Part shown: piece by piece, positions 31,433-32,571 of the stretch
Numbering within the stretch: position 1 is the stretch's first letter
How the letters are laid out: every line of letters starts with the position of its first letter
NCBI GenBank assembly: GCA_949289715.1
Contig: CASEPJ010000155.1
Coordinates: 1-32,571, forward strand
DNA: 32,571 bases
From: an uncultured Clostridia bacterium
GTDB lineage: Bacteria; Bacillota; Clostridia; Christensenellales; CASEPJ01
Reading direction: 5' to 3'
The notes under the pieces: generated by a model
The model's database searches: none
The model's input: only the letters and a program-made list of their open reading frames with translations
Told to the model about the DNA's origin: nothing
Translations under genes and position numbers: made by a program

Positions 31433-32571
31433 TTGAAAAACGTAAATTTTGCAATAGCAGCCGTATACGTTGCTTATATGATTTTTGCCGTTTTGCTATT
31501 TGTGTATTTGCACAAATATATTTTTTCTCTGCAAAATAATTATAATTCAGTTAAAGAAGATTATAAAAAAAATTATTCATTACCTTTTAAAAGATTATGG
31601 GCTTTTGCAAAAGCAAACAAGAGAGAATTCATAACGGCGGTTTCTCTTTTTTTAGGCGGACTTTTGGTTACGTCGCTACTTTTCGGGTTGAGAAGAATAG
31701 ATGCGGTTTACGGTGGGACCGACGCTATTCAATATAAACTTTGGTATGACAATTCACGTTTCTACAAACTATTCGAATATCTGAAAGTCAGAGGGGTTGA
31801 ACCTGTTTTGGTTTTCTTTTTTTGGCTGTTTAAGAGGATGAATTTTTCCTACACAATAATTCAGGTTTTATATTATGTTTTATTTTTTACATTGACGGCT
31901 GCGCTTCTGTTGAGAATGCCCTATAAAAAAACTTTTAACGCTCGCTATATTATAATGGTCATTTTAATAATAACTTCTATGAACCTTATGAGAAACAATC
32001 TTGCGTGTTTAGTGGGCTGGCATATAATTATTTCGGTTATGAATAAAAGATTATTGCGTGCCATACTGTATTCGGTTGGTGCCGCTTTAATACATTTCAG
32101 TGCGTTGATTATCATATTTTCTGTAGTTTTTATAAAGCTTTCCGATTTTCTGGAAAAAAAATTCAAAAACATATGGGTTTTTGTTTCGGCGGTGGGCGTT
32201 GCTTTTATAGCGGTATATTTTATAATCGAAATAATGTTGAAAGTTTTGCCGTTAGGTAAATACGAAACATACATTGTGGGTTCTTTTGCCACAATTCCCA
32301 CAATTTATAAACTGTTTTTTATAGTTTTAATGTTGCTTAATTATAAGAACAATAAAGATTCGAACGTATACAGAACGGGTTTTATGCTCTTGCTTTCGAG
32401 TCTTATTATAGTTCCTTTGCAACTTAATCTCGATATTTGCTATAGAATGTTGTGTTATTACGATGTTTTATATGTAATTTTAACTCCGATATTGCTCGAT
32501 AATTATAAAAACGGCAAACCGTTTACAGAGGCTTTGGTAAATTGCGGTGTATACGGAAAGACCGTTTATGA
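31433..32571 (+). CDS. EpsG-like polysaccharide polymerase, 3'-partial
   Basis: An open frame runs from TTG 31433 to the right edge (379 codons and two bases, no stop). The TTG has AGGAG 7 nt upstream, and no ATG with a better site lies nearby. The protein is hydrophobic, with about eight or more membrane helices. Features I associate with the EpsG family are an Asp-containing loop after the second helix (GGTDAIQYKLWY), the segment NLMRNNLACLVGWHI (like the usual MRQ-x-x-A), and AALIHFSALII (the conserved His after a small-residue helix). EpsG-type proteins join repeat units of exported polysaccharide. The family call rests on pattern, not on a search. Confidence 0.85.
   Translation, partial: MKNVNFAIAAVYVAYMIFAVLLFVYLHKYIFSLQNNYNSVKEDYKKNYSLPFKRLWAFAKANKREFITAVSLFLGGLLVTSLLFGLRRIDAVYGGTDAIQYKLWYDNSRFYKLFEYLKVRGVEPVLVFFFWLFKRMNFSYTIIQVLYYVLFFTLTAALLLRMPYKKTFNARYIIMVILIITSMNLMRNNLACLVGWHIIISVMNKRLLRAILYSVGAALIHFSALIIIFSVVFIKLSDFLEKKFKNIWVFVSAVGVAFIAVYFIIEIMLKVLPLGKYETYIVGSFATIPTIYKLFFIVLMLLNYKNNKDSNVYRTGFMLLLSSLIIVPLQLNLDICYRMLCYYDVLYVILTPILLDNYKNGKPFTEALVNCGVYGKTVY

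Noticed and set aside
31945..32301. 118-codon open frame on the - strand at the right edge
   Set aside because: It is antisense to the EpsG-like gene, which has a good ribosome binding site, continuous membrane helices and family-like motifs.

Overview
This window looks like a chromosomal segment of an AT-rich Bacillota bacterium, most likely an uncultured Clostridia-type lineage. The evidence is the very AT-rich spacers, AGGAG-type ribosome binding sites, a SAM-I riboswitch in front of metK, the recD2-comF-secA-prfB order, a glmU-prs pair, and an ACT/UPF0210 pair. Every gene I can support (27) lies on the + strand. I see no transposase, integrase, phage gene, tRNA, rRNA or CRISPR array, so most of the window is core genome.

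Layout. 1-554: small membrane protein, possibly cut by the window edge. 737-2371: ACT-domain protein and UPF0210 protein as a pair. 2711-4492: oligoendopeptidase F. 4582-5913: a single-pass surface protein whose tail holds six 36-bp repeats. 5975-7860: dnaB and a coupled small GNAT-like protein. 7976-9613: glutaminyl-tRNA synthetase. 9716-11711: a CPBP membrane protease with an Asn/Tyr/Pro-rich segment, then rlmH and a clear terminator. 12072-14410: separate units for an M14 carboxypeptidase, a GNAT acetyltransferase and tadA. 14874-16955: a GlmU-like gene and prs. 16998-18424: promoter, SAM-I riboswitch, terminator and metK. 18638-21615: recD2 and comF. 21792-26918: secA, prfB (with its programmed +1 frameshift) and tsaD. 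26936 to the right edge: a glycan-flavoured run with a GT2 glycosyltransferase, an SGNH hydrolase, DegV, a GT4 glycosyltransferase and an EpsG-like polymerase that runs off the window.

How the genes fit together. Many are housekeeping genes for information flow: replication (dnaB), recombination and repair (recD2), tRNA charging and modification (glnS, tadA, tsaD), ribosome methylation (rlmH), termination (prfB) and export (secA). Others supply central metabolites: PRPP (prs), SAM (metK) and amino-sugar precursors (the GlmU-like protein). The right end looks like the beginning of an exopolysaccharide or capsule locus.

Most notable points. The GlmU-like protein keeps its acetyltransferase half but has a shortened uridylyltransferase half without its signature motifs. 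At least two genes (M14 peptidase and GlmU-like), possibly three, have near-consensus promoters placed so that the transcript would start about 2 nt before the ATG, with no ribosome binding site; this suggests leaderless mRNAs. Two membrane proteins carry Asn/Tyr/Pro-rich low-complexity segments. I found no convincing new defence or mobile system.
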